A stretch of DNA of 64,000 nt from JBBATK01 sp044228285 (GTDB lineage: Bacteria; Bacteroidota; Ignavibacteria; Kapaibacteriales; NICIL-2), in assembly GCA_044228285.1 (NCBI GenBank), contig JBGAVD010000004.1, positions 186,001 to 250,000 on the forward strand, given 5' to 3'. The notes under the pieces are model-generated. The model searched no databases, was not told the DNA's origin, and worked only from the letters and a program-made list of their open reading frames with translations. The position numbers and the translations under genes were made by a program. Positions 63,101-64,000 of this stretch are shown piece by piece. How positions within the stretch are numbered: the stretch's first letter is position 1; each line of letters starts with the position of its first letter.

Positions 63101-64000
63101 CGCACCCTCAGTCATGACAAAGTTTGCGTTCGCACCAGCTTCAGGTATTGTATAGATTCTGTTTGCGGCTTGGGTTGCTAGGCCAATGGTTGCAGTCTTC
63201 GAAGCAACTTGTCCGTCGTTGACGACAATGCTACCTGCTGAAGAATTTGCACCAAGAGTCAAAGCACCAGCACTTGTTTTCACATCTGTGTTCTCAACCC
63301 ATGAAGTTCCATTCCAACGAAGTGTGGAACTTGTTACAGTACCACTACCCACACCAGCTCCACCTGTAGCATAGTTTGTCCAAGCACCATTTTGATAGAA
63401 CTCGAACTTGCTCGTTGTTGAGTTGTAACGCATCATACCGTTAGCAGGAGTGACTGGCTGCTGCGCGGTTGTACCCGCAGGAACCGTAATTGATGCAGTT
63501 CCTGGTACGATTGGGTCAGTTGCCAAGGCAAAGGTTGGATTGCCCGCAATACCATCACCATTAGTAACACTCACTTGATTTGCAGTACCAGTCATGGTGC
63601 GTGCAGTCATTGCCGCCGTACCATTGCCAGAAGGGAAGCCAGTCATAGTAGCCACACCTGTACCACCATTGGCAACGGGAAGTATGCCACTTACATCATT
63701 AGCCGAGGCTAAGTCAACGGTTCCGCTTGAGAGCAAGCCAGATGCATTGTTCTTGACAACACCAGCTGTGCTGAACGGCGTAACAGTTGGAGCAGAGCCA
63801 AAGGTCTTCGCACCATTCACGGTTTGAGCACCTTCCGTCATGACAAAGTTTGCATTCGCTCCAGCCTCAGGGATTGTATAGACTCTGTTTGCTGCTTGAT
63901 TAGCTAGACCAATGGTTGCGGTCTTTGAGGCAACTTGTCCGTCATTGACGACAATACTACCAGCCGAAGAGTTCGCACCTAAGGTTAGAGCACCAGCACT
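57185..64000 (-). CDS. Giant tail-fibre/YadA-head-like repeat protein (5' end beyond window)
   Basis: The frame is open to the window edge: 2271 codons are visible, without signal peptide or start, so the real protein is longer. It has, from the N-terminal side, two copies of a 242-residue module, beta repeats, three stacks of head-like repeats of about 14-30 residues (N-x-x-x-G-x-x-A/S-G pattern; 61500-60900, 60440-59780, 58800-58400), each followed in order by QLxIGNxIYG, IGIG and RLHVAG phrases, and a ~90-residue C-terminal beta domain (residues from PRTITLSNGLQDGQ region to VWYEVSRSNN). This end differs from the domain shared by the neighbouring genes and is not a Por tail or an S74 chaperone. 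It is probably a surface fibre exported by an unknown route. Confidence 0.85.
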   Translation of the reverse strand, partial: SAGALTLGANSSAGSIVVNDGQVASKTATIGLANQAANRVYTIPEAGANANFVMTEGAQTVNGAKTFGSAPTVTPFSTAGVVKNNASGLLSSGTVDLASANDVSGILPVANGGTGVATMTGFPSGNGTAAMTARTMTGTANQVSVTNGDGIAGNPTFALATDPIVPGTASITVPAGTTAQQPVTPANGMMRYNSTTSKFEFYQNGAWTNYATGGAGVGSGTVTSSTLRWNGTSWVENTDVKTSAGALTLGANSSAGSIVVNDGQVASKTATIGLATQAANRIYTIPEAGANANFVMTEGAQSINGAKTFGSAPTVTPFSTAGVVKNNASGLLSSGAVDLTSANDVSGILPVANGGTGVATVTGFPSGNGTAAMTARTMTGTANQVSVTNGDGIAGNPTFALATNPIVPGTASITIPVGTTAQQPGTPANGMMRYNSTTGKFEFYENGSWTNYSSSTAGWLLSGNATSSAWTGSAGSYLGTTSANPLVLATTNATAQDIRFFTGANGANERLRINSTGEVGIGTSGAPGYGLEVNHSTIYLHNGATPYFYAAGGTNVGIGISSTPNSPLTIGGGTSIGYNLAAPTNGLIVQGSVGIGTSSPTSILHLDGITQQAMITAQGAGSGSLAAGVVLRNTSLSNWRGVGISMLDSGGQNEWYAGRPYGNGFTYNSDNFSVLRRSGAATHNDAVGAVLDGGNAATGTVQMFTIDKNGNTGIGVWNPTQRLHVGGNLLVDTSSSGTAGKLILNNPARSYSSSFKAGAQSVNIDYTLPTAAPSAGNVLSSNASGVMSWVDPASVANAWSLSGNTTSGSNYILGTLDSAELSIRVYNTKAGQIGIGNYNTTFGYQAGLVLASGGNYNTFLGSGAGKSNTTLGVNTYVGHEAGRDINAGGGYNTIMGAGAGKTSTSAGYSVFVGANTGGAATGQNATYIGAYAGRFTTADNNTLLGYNAGYYNTTGANNTLVGTSAGQGPSSNAFSNSTMLGYQSGFGITSGSNNLLLGYKAGDALTTGSNNIVLGYDIDAQSNTSSNQLNIGNIIYGTSINGSGSTISSGSIGIGVPAPAQRLHVAGNVLIDTSASSTAGKLIFNNPARSFATSIKAGAQAANIDYTWPISLTPTSTTTTGVLMSDGSGTLTWVTPTALALASAWTLSGNSGTVDGTNFIGTTDNIPFNIRVNNQKAGRIDNTNALVSLGYQAGNVNTGTRNTFIGYTAGALNNAGLNNSFFGAEAGYSNVSGNHNTFFGDRSGYYNTASHNAFYGQSAGYQNTSGAENTFIGRNAGENNNLASQNTFLGRWSGYQNTSAGENVALGYAAMYTQSYSNSSTAWSSYNVALGAQSLYSNQPTTSSNGTSNTAIGYKTLYANTTGANNIALGFKAGDAITTGSNNIIIGHDIDAPSATGSNQLSIGNLIFGTTVNGSGTTISSGRIGIGTADPSQRLHVAGNVLIDTSASSTAGKIIFNNPARTFATSFAAGAQAANIDYTLPTSAPTLGQVLTSNASGVLSWSTPSTAATSLPISGLTAATATNTINNADYAQSWQWNSLAASSALTLSSSSTGAQSNSQTLLNIALSGANSTSTQTTYGLQVANTHSGTSSTNVGGYFSASGGTNNYGLIVASGNAGFGTITPGSTVDVKGTLRLSGSNSGYVGFAPASSAGSTTYTLPTADGSNGYVLSTNGSGTLSWASPSSTVWSLTGNSGTTSGTNFLGTLDNQDLMFKTNSTERLTIGKSTGFIHLNQSNQNTVLGYQTGLSMTGGANVAVGYQAMYFNVAGTRNAALGFAALSTNVSGQDNVAVGIVALSSTTGNYNVGIGSSAGYSLTSGSRNIVIGHNAAVLHTTGSNNIFIGDSACYGSATSGSNYLSIGNAIYGNNIYTSTPFIGIGNSSPGSALDVKGTLRLTGSTSGYVGFAPAAAAGSTTYTLPSADGSSGQVLSTNGSATLSWATAATASTAWMRAGNSSTAPGTDYLGTTDAQAFVIKTNATERARFTNGTALQLGVQGSGATSPSSSFTVGPAGWTAASTSTNQTGSNLILQGGPGTGTGTPGYISFQTPATTGSGTTVQSLNEMMRITSDKIMIGGVSGSAPNYRLHIDANSGGQSYIQMTTGSGSGMTSTDGLLVGLMNDNTNALVWNQENGYMKFGTNGSERLRIDSAGNVGIGTSTPKVALDVNGAVVMRPGTSSITADNQAVTVGNSSFLRLTANAAPTSRTITLSNGLQDGQILYLRISGNGTATNGVELADSGNCNLSGLAQILDGGVIQLIWDGSASVWYEVSRSNN
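58400..58800 (-). repeat. Head-like repeat stack C
   Basis: About ten protein repeats of the type NVAVGYQAMYFNVAG, with Gly and Ala/Ser in register, in the giant gene. This type of repeat stacks as parallel beta layers in YadA-like heads and tail fibres. It ends with YLSIGNAIYG. Confidence 0.7.
59780..60440 (-). repeat. Head-like repeat stack B
   Basis: The longest stack (about fifteen units, e.g. NTFIGYTAGALNNAG, NTFFGDRSGYYNTAS) in the giant gene. It contains an irregular insertion (YTQSYSNSSTAWSSYN) two thirds of the way through and ends with IIIGHDIDAPSATGSNQLSIG. Confidence 0.7.
60900..61500 (-). repeat. Head-like repeat stack A
   Basis: The first visible stack (e.g. NTFLGSGAGKSNTTLG, NTLLGYNAGYYNTTG) in the giant gene, ending IVLGYDIDAQSNTSSNQLNIG. 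Its last ~60 residues are almost the same as the ends of stack B and of the stack in the interrupted gene (52640-52800), so they arose by duplication. Confidence 0.7.
62645..63274 (-). repeat. Second copy of a 726-bp-period direct repeat
   Basis: From AGT at 63274 to NY codons at 62645 this copy aligns without gaps with 63371-64000; both ends give the same offset of 726 bp (242 codons). Protein differences are few (for example AQTVN/AQSIN, GTVDLAS/GAVDLTS, DPIVPG/NPIVPG). Confidence 0.85.
63371..64000 (-). repeat. First copy of a 726-bp-period direct repeat (cut by window edge)
   Basis: At least 630 bp that match 62645-63274 in frame, encoding TLGANSSAGSIVVNDGQVAS, NGAKTFGSAP, GILPVANGGTGVAT and RTMTGTANQV among others. 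Because it begins exactly at the window edge, further copies may lie beyond. Confidence 0.85.

Noticed and set aside
50761..64000. Prophage
   Set aside because: Tail-fibre-like repeats only; no capsid, terminase, portal, lysis or integrase gene, and the proteins carry signal peptides.
1..64000. tRNA, rRNA, tmRNA or other RNA genes and insertion sequences
   Set aside because: I looked for TpsiC-arm patterns, long RNA-like structures and transposase motifs and found none that held up; this was by eye and a covariance-model scan could still find small RNAs.

Overview
The window looks like chromosomal DNA of a diderm bacterium of the Bacteroidota-Chlorobiota (FCB) lineage. The evidence is two proteins with C-terminal type IX secretion (T9SS) sorting domains, split atp genes without a local atpD/atpC, secreted WD40 and CRD proteins, DAP-type peptidoglycan (dapF), LPS heptose synthesis (hldD) and a Lol-type permease. 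A Kapaibacteria/Ignavibacteria-like affiliation is a guess; no rRNA or tRNA gene is visible to test it. Shine-Dalgarno sites are good at some genes and absent at others. TGA serves as a normal stop.

Layout. 1-7.2 kb: a T9SS client, endonuclease III, a MATE exporter, a glycosyltransferase-MFS pair and a lipoprotein. 7.3-13.3 kb: a large secreted M4 metalloprotease, then lpdA and sucC. 13.5-18.8 kb: a PhnD-like binding protein paired with an HD (alarmone-hydrolase-like) protein, a Wza/Wzz-type polysaccharide export pair, and suhB. 18.9-29.4 kb: dapF, an M20 amidohydrolase, a TrmH-family methyltransferase overlapping a COG2509 flavoprotein, asnB-fkbM, an orphan LuxR-type response regulator and an M3 peptidase. 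29.5-37.6 kb: a Tat/lipobox Rieske protein and the ATP synthase cluster atpZ-(atpI-like)-atpB-E-F-H-A-hldD-G, closed by a strong terminator; the beta and epsilon genes are not here. 37.9-42.5 kb: a TMTC-like GT-C membrane protein and a three-gene set (WD40 propeller, CRD, CRD+OmpA-like) whose domains together match most of the T9SS protein PorE. 42.5-50.6 kb: a MerR regulator, an RsbW-like ATPase, yraN, a LolC/E-like permease, a lamin-tail secreted protein, fRMsr and ligA. 50.7-64.0 kb: four secreted, repeat-rich, phage-tail-fibre-like proteins in a row on the minus strand; one runs off the window (at least 2271 aa) and one is interrupted by a single in-frame TGA.

The most unusual parts are the tail-fibre-like cluster with a shared C-terminal domain and long DNA repeats, the dispersed PorE-like domain set, hldD inside the atp cluster, a probable ATT start on the Wza-like lipoprotein, an HD hydrolase lacking a canonical metal ligand, and a family of short-loop intergenic palindromes.
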